From positions 3,558,566-3,622,565 of the forward strand of contig NZ_CP100762.1 of NCBI RefSeq assembly GCF_024296665.1: 64,000 nt of DNA, read 5' to 3'. Below are positions 1 to 8,598 of the stretch, piece after piece. Each line of letters begins with the position of its first letter. The stretch's first letter is position 1. Source of the DNA: Salinilacihabitans rarus (GTDB taxonomy: Archaea > Halobacteriota > Halobacteria > Halobacteriales > Natrialbaceae). Both the position numbers and the translations under genes were made by a program. The notes under the pieces were generated by a model. It saw nothing but the letters and a program-made list of their open reading frames with translations, did no database searches and was not told the origin of the DNA.

Positions 1-1062
1 CGGACGCTGGTGACCTACCAGCCCCTCGGGCCGGTGCTGGCGATCATGCCGTGGAACTTCCCGTTCTGGCAGGTGTTCCGGTTTGCCGCGCCCAACCTCG
101 CGGCGGGCAACGTCGGCCTCCTGAAACACGCCTCGAACGTCCCCGGCTGTGCGCGGGCCATCGAGGAGGTGTTCGCGGCGGCCGGCTTCCCCGAGGGGAC
201 GTTCACCTCGCTGCTGGTCTCCTCCGACGAGGTCGACGACGTGATCGCGGACGACCGCGTCGCGGGCGTCACCCTCACGGGCAGCAGCGGTGCCGGCCGA
301 TCGGTCGCCGAGACCGCCGGGCGCGAGTTGAAAAAGACCGTCCTCGAACTCGGCGGGAGCGACCCGTTCGTCGTCCTCGCCGACGCGCCGCTGGAGCGGA
401 CCGTCGAGAAGGCCGTACGGGCGCGCCTGCTCAACTCGGGGCAGTCCTGCATCGCCGCCAAGCGGTTCGTCGTCGTCGACGACGTCTACGACGAGTTCAA
501 AGAGCGGTTCGTCGCCGCGATGGACGCCCAGCGCGTCGGCGACCCGACCGACGAGGACACCGACGTCGGGCCGCAGGCCCGGGAGGGCCTGCTGGCGTCC
601 CTCGCCGAGCAGGTCGAGGAGACCGTCGAGCAGGGGGCGACGGTCGAACTCGGCGGCGAGCCGCTGGACCGCGAGGGGGCGTTCTACCCGCCGACGGTGC
701 TGACCGGGATTCCCGAGGGGTCGCCCGCCGACACCGAGGAACTGTTCGGCCCCGTCGCGACCGTCTTCCGCGTCGACGACGAGGAAGACGCCCTCGAGAC
801 GGCCAACGACACCCGGTTCGGCCTCGGCGCGAGCGTCTGGACCGGGGACCTCGAACGCGGCGAGGACTTCGCCCGCGAGTTCGAGGCGGGCTGTTGCTTC
901 GTCAACGAACTCGTCAAGTCCGACCCGCGGCTCCCGTTCGGCGGCGTCAAGGACTCGGGGTACGGCCGCGAACTCGCCCGCCACGGCATCCGCGAGTTCG
1001 TCAACGCGAAGACCATCTGGGTCCAGCGCGGCGTCGGCGCGGACGACGGGCTGGTGGAGTGA
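1..1062 (+). CDS. NAD(P)-dependent aldehyde dehydrogenase, 5' end cut off by the window
   Basis: This is the C-terminal part (about 353 residues) of an aldehyde dehydrogenase, whose family members are normally 450-500 residues. The reading frame is open back to base 1, so the true start lies outside the window. The fragment shows the family order: PWNFPFWQ cofactor-pocket segment, LTGSSGAGR, the general-base segment LELGGSDP (Glu near fragment residue 116), the nucleophile in GQSCIAAKR (Cys near 150) and the ELFGPVATVFRV segment. The GQSCIA form is typical of succinate-semialdehyde dehydrogenase-like enzymes, but the substrate cannot be fixed from motifs. The enzyme would oxidise an aldehyde to a carboxylate in the cytoplasm. 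About 250 bases without a recognisable gene separate it from the MaoC gene, so a shared operon is not evident. Confidence 0.93.
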   Translation, partial: RTLVTYQPLGPVLAIMPWNFPFWQVFRFAAPNLAAGNVGLLKHASNVPGCARAIEEVFAAAGFPEGTFTSLLVSSDEVDDVIADDRVAGVTLTGSSGAGRSVAETAGRELKKTVLELGGSDPFVVLADAPLERTVEKAVRARLLNSGQSCIAAKRFVVVDDVYDEFKERFVAAMDAQRVGDPTDEDTDVGPQAREGLLASLAEQVEETVEQGATVELGGEPLDREGAFYPPTVLTGIPEGSPADTEELFGPVATVFRVDDEEDALETANDTRFGLGASVWTGDLERGEDFAREFEAGCCFVNELVKSDPRLPFGGVKDSGYGRELARHGIREFVNAKTIWVQRGVGADDGLVE

Positions 1063-1279
1063 GGCCGACGGACGACACTCCCACGGGTACGTCTCCGGCG
1101 GCGTCTCCCCGCCCTCGATCCCGACGGGTGCAGCGCCTCGGCCTCGTCGAGGCGGCCGAACGCGTCGTCGCGGTCGGGACGTCGTTGCCGCCCTCGGACT
1201 CGGGACGGGGGACGACGCCGGTGGCGCGGTGCCCGCGCGGCTCGCAACGTTCCGCGGGCGACCCCGACCCGAACCGCCG

Positions 1280-1290
1280 GGATTATTCCC
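1280..1290 (+). promoter_or_regulatory. TATA-like box of the MaoC gene
   Basis: An A/T-rich GGATTATTCCC element in GC-rich surroundings lies 22-32 bases before the ATG at 1312. This spacing fits a leaderless or nearly leaderless haloarchaeal transcript and supports that start. Confidence 0.5.
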
Positions 1291-1311
1291 GATGGGATCG
1301 AGGTCCGACAC

Positions 1312-1785
1312 ATGACCGGACGCTACTACGAGGAGTTCGAGGTCGGCGAGACCATCGAACACGAGCGTCGGCGGACGATCTCCGAGAGCGACAACCAGCG
1401 CTTCTGTGACATGACGATGAACCAGCAGCCGCTGCACATAGACGGCGAGTTCGCCGCCGACACCCAGTTCGGCGAGCGCCTCGTCAACGGCCTCTACACG
1501 ATGTCGCTGGCCGTCGGCATCTCGATCCCCGAGACGACCGACGGGACCATCGTCGCCAACCTCTCGTACGACGACGTCGAGCACCCGTCGCCGGTGTTCC
1601 ACGGCGACACCATCCGCGTCCAGTCGACGGTGACCGACAAGCGCGAGACCAGCGACGGCGAGCGCGGGGTCGTCACGATGCACGTCGAGGTCTTCAACCA
1701 GGACGACGACCTCGTCTGCGAGTTCGACCGGACGGTGCTCTCGCTGAAACGCGAGTACGCGACGCCGGAGGACGCCGAGGAATGA
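1312..1785 (+). CDS. MaoC-like (hotdog fold) dehydratase/hydratase
   Basis: This 157-residue single-hotdog protein begins with the FEVGETIEHERRRTISESD segment found at the front of MaoC-type enoyl-CoA hydratases. It has the substrate-side motif NQQPLHIDGEFA, close to the N-x-x-P-x-H hydratase signature, and VNGLYTMSLAVG in the central helix. Such enzymes hydrate or dehydrate acyl-CoA thioesters, for example in fatty-acid, PHA or mesaconyl-CoA metabolism. The stop overlaps the start of the next gene (ATGA at 1782-1785), which suggests translational coupling to the PH-like pair. That pairing gives no clue to the substrate. Confidence 0.88.
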   Translation: MTGRYYEEFEVGETIEHERRRTISESDNQRFCDMTMNQQPLHIDGEFAADTQFGERLVNGLYTMSLAVGISIPETTDGTIVANLSYDDVEHPSPVFHGDTIRVQSTVTDKRETSDGERGVVTMHVEVFNQDDDLVCEFDRTVLSLKREYATPEDAEE

Positions 1786-2381
1786 CGGCGTCCGAGATCG
1801 ATTCCGCGAACCTGGAGTGGCTCTCCCTCGAAGACGACGAGGAGATCGTCTGGGCGAGCGGTCCCGACCGCCGAACGCTCGTTCCCGCGTTCCTGATCGG
1901 CATCCCGCTCTCGATCGTCCTGATCGGCATCTTCATCGTCCTCGGGGAGTACCTCCGCGTGACGAACACCCACTACGTCGTCACGACCCACGCGCTGTAC
2001 AGGAAGACCGGCGTCTTCTCCCGCGGCGTCAAACGGATCGAGCACGGGAAGATACAGGACATCTCCTACTCCCAGAGCGCGCTCGGAACCCGCTTTGGCT
2101 ACGGGACCGTCGACGTCAGCACCGCCGGCGGGGCCGGCGTCGAGTTGTCGTTCGACGCCGTTCCCGACCCGCGGGCGGTCCAGCGGCAGATCAGCGACCT
2201 CGTCGATCGGCCGCGGGGCGGGCGCGGCGACGAGCGGCCGACCGACGACGTCCTCGCGGAGATCCTCACCGAACTCCGCGCCATCCGCGAGGCGGTCGAG
2301 GAGTCGGAGACCGGGCCGGCGCGTGCCGCGAACGGCGGGCGGCCCGCCGGCGAGGAGAGCGATCGCCGGCCGAACCGATGA
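1782..2381 (+). CDS. PH-like domain (bPH2/YdbS-type) membrane protein, first of a tandem pair
   Basis: The 199-residue protein starts with a WLSLEDDEEIVWASGPDRRT segment. A hydrophobic hairpin (about residues 40-60) follows, then the bacterial PH-like core: TNTHYVVTTHALYRKTGVFSR, then RIEHGKIQDISYSQS and FGYGTVDVSTAG. This order matches the bPH2 (DUF304-like) family of membrane-anchored PH-fold proteins, whose molecular roles are mostly unknown. The C-terminal 60 residues are charged and probably disordered. It overlaps its neighbours on both sides by ATGA junctions (1782 and 2378), so the three genes look like one translationally coupled unit. Confidence 0.8.
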   Translation: MTASEIDSANLEWLSLEDDEEIVWASGPDRRTLVPAFLIGIPLSIVLIGIFIVLGEYLRVTNTHYVVTTHALYRKTGVFSRGVKRIEHGKIQDISYSQSALGTRFGYGTVDVSTAGGAGVELSFDAVPDPRAVQRQISDLVDRPRGGRGDERPTDDVLAEILTELRAIREAVEESETGPARAANGGRPAGEESDRRPNR

Positions 2382-2971
2382 GAGACGACGGCCGGATCGA
2401 CCCGCGGGACCCGACGACCGGCCGGGACCTCGGGTGGCTCGCGCTCGAAGCGGACGAGGAGATCCGCTGGCGCGGCGGGCCGCGGATCCAGACCGTCTAC
2501 CCCTGGGTCGCCGTCGCGCTCCTGGGGACGGTCGCGGTCCTCGGTGCCGTCGCGGCGGGCGGCCTCCCCTCGTGGGGCGTGATCTGGCTTCCCGTCCTCT
2601 GGCTCCCGGCGGGGTGGCGGTACGCCCGGGTGTCGCGAACGACGTTCCTGATCACGGACCGGCGAATCGCCGTCAAAACCGGCGTCCTCGGTCTCTCGGT
2701 TCGAGTCCTCGGGATCGATCGGATCCAGAACACCACGTTCGAGCAGGACGCGACCGGCCGGCTGTTCGACTACGGAACCGTCGAGATCGACCCCGCGGGC
2801 GGGGCGGCGCTGACCTTCTGGAACGTCGACGATCCGGCGCGCGTGCGGGCGAGACTCGACGCCCAGCGCGACCGCGGTTCGTCGGCGACGGTGCCCGGGA
2901 GCCGGGACCAGTGGCTCGCCGTCCTCGAGCACGTCCGGGGCTGGCGGCGCGCCCTCGAACGGGGCCGCTGA
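2378..2971 (+). CDS. PH-like domain (bPH2/YdbS-type) membrane protein, second of a tandem pair
   Basis: The start is the ATG overlapping the previous stop (ATGA, 2378-2381), giving 197 residues. The layout repeats its upstream neighbour: GWLALEADEEIRWRGGP, two hydrophobic helices (about residues 43-85), then RTTFLITDRRIAVKTGVLG, IDRIQNTTFEQD and FDYGTVEIDPAGG. The parallel DEEI...G, R(I/T)...KTG and (F)xYGTV motifs show that the two neighbours are paralogues from a local duplication or an obligate pair. The role is unknown, but paired bPH2 proteins are likely to act as a complex at the membrane (inference). Confidence 0.8.
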   Translation: MRDDGRIDPRDPTTGRDLGWLALEADEEIRWRGGPRIQTVYPWVAVALLGTVAVLGAVAAGGLPSWGVIWLPVLWLPAGWRYARVSRTTFLITDRRIAVKTGVLGLSVRVLGIDRIQNTTFEQDATGRLFDYGTVEIDPAGGAALTFWNVDDPARVRARLDAQRDRGSSATVPGSRDQWLAVLEHVRGWRRALERGR

Positions 2972-3037
2972 GTCGGCCCTGTCGGGGCCCCACACGGCAC
3001 CGGCACAGTTTTCCTCCCTCCCTTCGTCGACGGGATC

Positions 3038-3670
3038 ATGGCGGATCTCTTCCCCGAGACGATCGAGACCGACCGGTTGCGCCTCGAAGCCCTCCGTCCC
3101 GGGACCGTCGACGTCTTCGAACTGTACGAGGTCTGCTCGTCCGATCCCGCCATCGACGAGATCACGCGGTACCTGGCGTGGGACCCCCACGAGACGCCGC
3201 GGGACACCCTCGAATTCGTCGAGGGCGTCGCCGAGCAGCGCGAGTCCCACGAGGGCGGGTCGTACCTGATCCGGCCCCGCGAGGGCGACCCGGGCGCGGG
3301 CGAGATCGCCGGCATCGCCGGCTTCGGCGTCGACTGGGAGACGCGGACGATGACCCTCGGCGTCTGGCTCCGCAAGCGCTTCTGGGGGCGGGGCTACTCC
3401 GGCGAGCGCGCGGCGGCGTTCATGGGACTCGCCTTCGGGCGTCTCGACCTCGAACTGGTCGCGATCACCGCACACGTCGACAACGAGAAGTCCAACCGGG
3501 CGATCGAGACGTACACCGAAGCCCACGGCGGCGGCCGCGACGGCCTGCTGCGCAACTGGCGGCTTCAGGACGGCGACCCGGTCGACGTCTACCGCTACAG
3601 CGTCTCACACGAGGAGTGGCGCGAGAGCGCGACCGACGAGGACGTCGAGGTCACCTTCCACGACCGCTGA
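3038..3670 (+). CDS. GNAT-family N-acetyltransferase (RimJ/RimL-like)
   Basis: The protein has 210 residues. The opening IETDRLRLEALRP is the usual first strand of RimJ/RimL-type GNAT enzymes, and the acetyl-CoA pyrophosphate loop is visible as RKRFWGRGYSGERAA (R-x-x-G-R-G-Y/S-G), followed by VDNEKSNRAIE. It would transfer an acetyl group from acetyl-CoA to a protein N-terminus or a small amine. The substrate cannot be read from the sequence. It is a monocistronic-looking gene 66 bases after the PH-like pair. Confidence 0.85.
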   Translation: MADLFPETIETDRLRLEALRPGTVDVFELYEVCSSDPAIDEITRYLAWDPHETPRDTLEFVEGVAEQRESHEGGSYLIRPREGDPGAGEIAGIAGFGVDWETRTMTLGVWLRKRFWGRGYSGERAAAFMGLAFGRLDLELVAITAHVDNEKSNRAIETYTEAHGGGRDGLLRNWRLQDGDPVDVYRYSVSHEEWRESATDEDVEVTFHDR

Positions 3671-3753
3671 CCGACCTCGTTCCCGACCGACGGACCGACT
3701 GGCTCGAACGGCGTCTGTGCCGTGGGCGTCCGCCGGACGTCCCGTTCGCGGAG

Positions 3754-4119
3754 TCAGAGGGCCGCCGAGATCGAGTAGACGTTGACGAGGGCGGCGAACA
3801 GCCATGGGAGCGCGAGCGCGGCGGGGACGATCGGCCGGTACTCCCGGTCGAGGATCGGCCGGCAGGCGACCGCGACGGCCACCGCGAGTCCCTTCAGTGC
3901 GAACATCCCGGCCATCCCCCAGCCGTCGATCGCGCCTCTGGCGATCGGGTTCGACTCGGCCAGTCCGAGCCGAAGCCCGAGAAACGTCGTCACGACGTCG
4001 CCGGCGAGCGCGACGGCGACGAGCAGCCACAGGCCACGCTCGCGGGCGTCCATCCGGCCGCTCCCGAACCGAGGCCGGAGCCGGGCCTGCGAGCGCGTAC
4101 CGTCGGAACCCGTACCCAT
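3754..4119 (-). CDS. Small membrane protein (DUF5658-like)
   Basis: The frame encodes 121 residues. The first 22 are Arg/Gly-rich and a second ATG at 4053 (reading MDARERGLWLLVA) gives a 99-residue protein that starts next to the first membrane helix, so the shorter form is at least as likely. Three to four hydrophobic segments follow. Polar residues occur inside the membrane part in GDVVTTFLGL and the AESNPIARGAI segment, a pattern seen in haloarchaeal DUF5658-type proteins. Function unknown. It is convergent with the acetyltransferase upstream in coordinates. Confidence 0.65.
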   Translation of the reverse strand: MGTGSDGTRSQARLRPRFGSGRMDARERGLWLLVAVALAGDVVTTFLGLRLGLAESNPIARGAIDGWGMAGMFALKGLAVAVAVACRPILDREYRPIVPAALALPWLFAALVNVYSISAAL

Positions 4120-4349
4120 AGCCGCCCCACCGGAGTCGAACCGGTTCGCGGCGCCGACCCGCGACGCCGCGCCCGAGAGAGCGTGTGACAGGCCGCGCTC
4201 GGCGCTTCACGCGAAGTGGGTATTGTTATGCCACGGGTAGCGGCTCCGGGGGCGGTCGGCGCGGGCGGTAAGACGGTCGTACTCCGACGGAGGCGGCGCT
4301 TACCGCGAGAAGAGGGGAGTTACAGCGTGGTTACGGCCCGCCGACCGGT

Positions 4350-6104
4350 TCAGAGGACCGTCCCGTGTTTCTTCCGCGGGAGGTCCTTCTCGACGTCCTC
4401 GTAGAAGGCAAACCGGTTCGTCAGTTCCTCGCGGAGGGTACTCGGCGGGACGATCTCGTCGATGACGACCTCGCTGGCCATCCGGTGGACGTCGATGTCC
4501 TCGCGGTACTCCTCGCGTAACTGCTGTTCCATCGCCGCGCGTTCGTCCTCGTCGTCGATCTCCGAGAGCTTGCGGGCGTAGACGGCGTTGATCGCCGCCT
4601 CGGGGCCCATGATACCGATCTCGCCGGAGGGGAGCCCGATCACGCTCTCGGGGTCGTAGGCGGGCCCGCCCATCGCGTAGATGCCCGCGCCGTAGGCCTT
4701 CCGGACGATCACCGTCTGTTTGGGCACCGTCGCCGACGACGTCGCGTAGATGAACTTCTTGCCCTTCTCCAGAATGGCGTCCTGCTCGACCTGCGAACCG
4801 GCCATGAAGCCGGGGGTGTCACAGAGGTACAGCAGCGGGACGTTGAACGCGTCGGACTTCCAGATGAACTCGGCGGCCTTCTCGGCGGCGTCGGGGAAGA
4901 TCGCGCCCGCGCGGTGGGCCGGCTGGTTGGCGACGATGCCCACCGGTCGGCCGTCGATGCGCGCGTAGGCCGTGACGATCTCCTCGCCGTAGTCGGGTTT
5001 GAGTTCGAAGTACGAACCCTCGTCGACGACCCGGCGGATCACGTCGACCATGTCGTAGCCGCGGTTCGGGTGCTGTGGGATCACCGCGTCGATGCCCTCG
5101 GGCGACTTCGCGGGCGGGGTCGGCTCGGCGCGGGGCGGTTTCTCGTCGGCGCTGTCCGGCAGGAAGCCGATCAGGTCCGCGACGAGTTCGCGGGCGTGCT
5201 CTTCGTCCTCGGCGACGAGGTCGGCCGATCCGGACTCGCTGGCGTGGACGTGTGCGCCGCCGAGGTCCTGCATGCTAATCTCCTCGCCGGTGACCATCTC
5301 GACCATCCGCGGGGAGGCGATGGCCATCGCGGACATCCCCTCGACCATGATGGTGAAATCGGCGAATACGGGCGTGTAAGCCGCGCCTGCGATACAGGGC
5401 CCGTAGAGGACGCAGATCTGGGGGACCCGGCCGGAGAGCATCGAGTGGTTGTAGTAGTACTTGCCGATCCCCTCGCGGTTGGCGAAAAAGCCCGTCTGCT
5501 GGTCGATCCGCCCGCCGGAGGAGTCCATCAGGTAGAGGACGGGCTTTCCCGACTTCAGCGCCCGCTGTTGCATCCGGAGGAACTTCTCGACGCCCTTCGC
5601 GGCCATGCTCCCCCGCTTGACGGTGTAGTCGTTGGCCATGAAGTGCAGGTCCCGCCCCTCGAAGGTGGCGGCGCCCGTGATGAGGCCGTCGGCGGGGAGG
5701 CGGTCGTCGGCGTCGAACTCGGCGAACTTGCCGTCCTCGAACCGGAGCGCGCCGTCCTCGCCGTCGAACCAGAGGTCCAGTCGGTCCCGGACGAACAGTT
5801 TGCCCTCCTCGGGGAGTTGCTCTTTGTACTTCTCGGGGCCGCCCTCGAGGATCTCCTCGATCTCCTCCCACAGGCGCCGCTCGCGGTCGGTCGGCCCGCG
5901 GTCCCCGTCGGCCTCGCTCCCGGCGCCGGCACCCGCGCCGGCCGGGGCGCTCGCGCCCGACTCGCCCTCGTGGGCGCGGATGGCGACCGGTTCGTCGCCG
6001 TCGCCGACGTACACCTCGACCTCGGCGCCGACGTGTTCGGCCAGCGCCGCCGCGATCGCCGACGCCTCGTCGTCGGAGGCGCCCGACGCGATACGAACCT
6101 TCAT
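4350..6104 (-). CDS. Acyl-CoA carboxylase carboxyltransferase (PccB/MmdA-like) with an epsilon-like N-terminal extension
   Basis: The 584-residue protein contains a full biotin-dependent carboxyltransferase (about residues 76-584), with N- and C-terminal crotonase-fold halves. SSGGRIDQQTGFF and GPCIAGAAYTPVFADF mark the acyl-CoA oxyanion region. CDTPGFMAGSQVEQ, KAYGAGIYAMGGPAYDP and MGPEAAINAVY mark the carboxybiotin side. It would transfer CO2 from carboxybiotin to propionyl-CoA, acetyl-CoA or a related thioester. Its length exceeds the usual 510-530 residues because of about 45 extra N-terminal residues (KVRIASGASDDEASAIAAA) and an Ala/Gly linker. No biotin carboxylase or biotinyl subunit is adjacent, so it must pair with subunits encoded elsewhere. 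The exact acyl-CoA substrate is not certain. Confidence 0.9.
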   Translation of the reverse strand: MKVRIASGASDDEASAIAAALAEHVGAEVEVYVGDGDEPVAIRAHEGESGASAPAGAGAGAGSEADGDRGPTDRERRLWEEIEEILEGGPEKYKEQLPEEGKLFVRDRLDLWFDGEDGALRFEDGKFAEFDADDRLPADGLITGAATFEGRDLHFMANDYTVKRGSMAAKGVEKFLRMQQRALKSGKPVLYLMDSSGGRIDQQTGFFANREGIGKYYYNHSMLSGRVPQICVLYGPCIAGAAYTPVFADFTIMVEGMSAMAIASPRMVEMVTGEEISMQDLGGAHVHASESGSADLVAEDEEHARELVADLIGFLPDSADEKPPRAEPTPPAKSPEGIDAVIPQHPNRGYDMVDVIRRVVDEGSYFELKPDYGEEIVTAYARIDGRPVGIVANQPAHRAGAIFPDAAEKAAEFIWKSDAFNVPLLYLCDTPGFMAGSQVEQDAILEKGKKFIYATSSATVPKQTVIVRKAYGAGIYAMGGPAYDPESVIGLPSGEIGIMGPEAAINAVYARKLSEIDDEDERAAMEQQLREEYREDIDVHRMASEVVIDEIVPPSTLREELTNRFAFYEDVEKDLPRKKHGTVL

Positions 6105-6313
6105 GGCAAATTCTGCGAGACCGGATCAAAAACCGTTTTCCCTTTTCGCCGCGGCCGCGACCCGGAGAAGGCTCGGGTTACAGTTCGTAAGGAGTCCATC
6201 ACGATCGCCGCCCGGACGGCGTCGACCCGTCGACTGCCAGCCCGCAATTCAGGTGTCGACGGAACGATGGCTTACAGTACTCGTTCGACGCCCGCCGAGA
6301 CGCCACCCGATCC

Positions 6314-7495
6314 ATGTCCCGTGACAGCGACCCGCCCCGGACCGACGACCGGGGTGTAGCGACGGTTCGCGACCGCCTCGCGGAGGGCCCCGACCGCCGG
6401 GAGTTCCTCCGGGCGGCGGCAGGCACGGGCTACGCGCTCGGGGTGGCGCGACTGCTCGGCGTCGAGGACGTCCTGCGCGCCGACGGCGAGGTGGAGGTCG
6501 TGACGGCGCTCGTCCACGACGAGGACGACCCGTGGTCGGTGACGCGGCGGACGAAGAGCGTCCCTGCGAGGTGGTACGCGGCCGTTTCGAAGGCCTTCGA
6601 GGTGAACGAGGCGCTGGCCGACCGGGGGCTCGCCGGCTACCTCGGTAGCGCGGTCGTCCCGGGCGACTACGACCGGGGCGGCGCCCGACTCACCGTCGAA
6701 GTCTCCGCGGACGTCAACGACGTCAGGGAGGCCCTCGAAGAGATCGTCGGCGGCGTCGCGCTCGACGTGGAGGCGATCGACGACGTCGGAGACGTCGAGG
6801 ACATGGAGAACGACCCGAAACTCTCCGAGCCCCGCTATCTCGACGCCGCCGACGACGGGCGGGTCCCCGGCGGGGTCAGTTGCGAGACGAGGACCAGCAT
6901 GGCGACGCTCGCGCCCGCGCTCTTCCACCCGGACCACGGGAAGCCGTTCTTCGTCACCGCCCGCCACGCGTTCGGCGACGGCTCGGACGTCCGCGGCGAC
7001 CCGATCACGGTGCCGCTGGCCGACGGCGACACCCTCGACGCCGGCGAGGTCCGGTTCGACCACCCCGTCGAGGACTTCGTCGCCGCCGAGGCGACCGGCC
7101 CCTACCGGGCGGCCGCGGCGATTCGGGCCGGCCGCCCGGTTCGCGTCCGCGGCCAACTCACCCGGTGGGGGCTGGCCGACGTCGCCGCCCGCGGCGACCA
7201 CCTCGAGAAGGTCGCCGCGCGGACCGGCCACACCACTGGTCGGATCAGCGGCATCGACGCGGTGACGTGTTTCACCGACGAGGTCTGCCGGCGCGGCCAA
7301 CTCCGCTGGGGCGAGGAGTCCGACCTGACCGACGGCGACAGCGGCTCCGTCAGCTACTACCCCGATCCCGAGGCGCCGGACGGCGGCGTCCTCGTCGCCA
7401 GTTTCAACAACGCCCGGACGTGGTGGCCCGGGCAGAGCTACATCTGGGGGACCGCCGCCTACCGGCTGGCCGAGACGTACGGCTACCACTTCTGA
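6314..7495 (+). CDS. Tat-exported chymotrypsin-like (S1 fold) serine protease
   Basis: The protein has 393 residues. Near residues 27-45, DRREFLRAAAGTGYALG is a twin-arginine (Tat) signal followed by a short hydrophobic stretch. The C-terminal half carries a plausible S1 triad: His in TARHAF (residue 218), Asp in FDHPVED (residue 249 or 254) and Ser in DGDSGS (residue 343). The middle (about 55-160) is an unassigned region that may act as a prodomain. The enzyme would cut peptide bonds outside the cell after folding in the cytoplasm. Two Cys flank the loop VTCFTDEVCRRG, a possible disulfide. The downstream 71-residue membrane protein begins three bases after the stop and is probably co-transcribed. 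Confidence 0.82.
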   Translation: MSRDSDPPRTDDRGVATVRDRLAEGPDRREFLRAAAGTGYALGVARLLGVEDVLRADGEVEVVTALVHDEDDPWSVTRRTKSVPARWYAAVSKAFEVNEALADRGLAGYLGSAVVPGDYDRGGARLTVEVSADVNDVREALEEIVGGVALDVEAIDDVGDVEDMENDPKLSEPRYLDAADDGRVPGGVSCETRTSMATLAPALFHPDHGKPFFVTARHAFGDGSDVRGDPITVPLADGDTLDAGEVRFDHPVEDFVAAEATGPYRAAAAIRAGRPVRVRGQLTRWGLADVAARGDHLEKVAARTGHTTGRISGIDAVTCFTDEVCRRGQLRWGEESDLTDGDSGSVSYYPDPEAPDGGVLVASFNNARTWWPGQSYIWGTAAYRLAETYGYHF

Positions 7496-7497
7496 CC

Positions 7498-7713
7498 ATG
7501 TCCCGGGAATCCACGCTCCGCTCGCTGCGCGCCGCCGCGGTCGCCGTCGGTCGCGTCCTCACCGACGCGCTCGTCCTCGCGCTGTGGGTGGTCCTCCTCG
7601 CGTTGCTGTTCCTCGCGACCGGCTGGCCCCGCTGGGGGTTCTACGCGCTGCTGGTCCTCGGAATCGCGGCCTACGTGCTGGTGACGGCGCCGTGGAGCGG
7701 ACGCGGCGCGTGA
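7498..7713 (+). CDS. Small two-helix membrane protein
   Basis: This 71-residue protein starts at the ATG two bases after the protease stop. About 25 polar, basic residues are followed by two hydrophobic segments (LVLALWVVLLALLFLA and YALLVLGIAAYVLV) and a short polar tail. No function is recognised. The tight spacing makes it a likely partner of the exported protease gene, for example a membrane anchor, though nothing in the sequence proves that. It ends one base before the stop codon of the convergent fructose-bisphosphatase gene. Confidence 0.7.
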   Translation: MSRESTLRSLRAAAVAVGRVLTDALVLALWVVLLALLFLATGWPRWGFYALLVLGIAAYVLVTAPWSGRGA

Positions 7714-7714
7714 G

Positions 7715-8596
7715 CTACCCGAGGGTCCCCTCGAGCAGGTCGATCAGGGACTCGTTGCCGACGTGCAGCGGCGTCCGCTGGTGGAGTTCCGTCGGTTCGA
7801 CGTCGAGCAGCGACCGCTCGCCGTTCGAGGAGCGCCCGCCCGCCTGCTCGATCACGTACCCGATGGGGTTGCCCTCGAACTGCAGGCGGAGCTTTCCGTT
7901 CGGTGCCGATTCGAGGCCGGGGTAGGCGAACGTGCCGCCGTAGGTGAGCACCTGGTTGACGTCGGCGATCATCGCGCCGCCGTAGCGGAGTTTCATCTCG
8001 GGGTCGGACTCGACCTCGCGGGCGTACCGGCGGAAGTCCTCGGGCCAGTCCGGGACGCGCCCGCCGAAGCCGTACACGAGCGGGTCGTCGGGGAGGGTGA
8101 CGTCCGCCTCGACGAGCGACGCCCCCTCGTCGGTGAGTTCGTACTTGCGAACGCCGTCGTCGTCGGCGACGGCCATCGTCGTGATCGGCCCGTAGAGGAC
8201 GTAGCCGCCGGCGACGAGGTCGCGCCCGCTCGCGGGCAGCGGCGCGTCGTAGACGCCGAAGATCGTCCCCATCGTGTTGTTCGACTTGAGGTTCGACGAG
8301 CCGTCGAGCGGGTCGACGGCGACGCCGAAGCGACCGTTGCCGGCGTCGACGACCTCGGGTCGCTCCTCGCTTGCGTACTCGGCGACGCCGTCGATCGCCG
8401 TGAGTCGCTCGGCGAGCAGGTCGTCGGCCCAGAGGTCGGCCTCGGCCTGGGTCTCGCCGCTCGGGTTCTCCTCGTCGACGTCGCCGCGACGGCCGACGAG
8501 GCCGCGCCTGATCTCGGTGGCCGAGCGGGCGACCGTCGAGACGACGGCGTCGACGGTGGAGTCGGCCGCTGCGGTCGCGGTTGCGGTGTCGGACAC
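7715..8596 (-). CDS. fbp: Class I fructose-1,6-bisphosphatase
   Basis: The GTG start at 8596 follows the aldolase stop by two bases and gives 293 residues, slightly shorter than bacterial FBPases. Visible family motifs are YASEERPEV (metal-binding Glu), VDPLDGSSNL (the catalytic D-P-L-D-G-S-S loop), YVLYGP, KLRYGGAMIADVNQVL (substrate and metal site) and YVIEQAGGRSS. The enzyme hydrolyses fructose 1,6-bisphosphate to fructose 6-phosphate, the irreversible step of gluconeogenesis. Its pairing with the aldolase in one transcript joins the two consecutive gluconeogenic steps from triose phosphates to fructose 6-phosphate. Confidence 0.95.
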   Translation of the reverse strand: MSDTATATAAADSTVDAVVSTVARSATEIRRGLVGRRGDVDEENPSGETQAEADLWADDLLAERLTAIDGVAEYASEERPEVVDAGNGRFGVAVDPLDGSSNLKSNNTMGTIFGVYDAPLPASGRDLVAGGYVLYGPITTMAVADDDGVRKYELTDEGASLVEADVTLPDDPLVYGFGGRVPDWPEDFRRYAREVESDPEMKLRYGGAMIADVNQVLTYGGTFAYPGLESAPNGKLRLQFEGNPIGYVIEQAGGRSSNGERSLLDVEPTELHQRTPLHVGNESLIDLLEGTLG

Positions 8597-8598
8597 GG

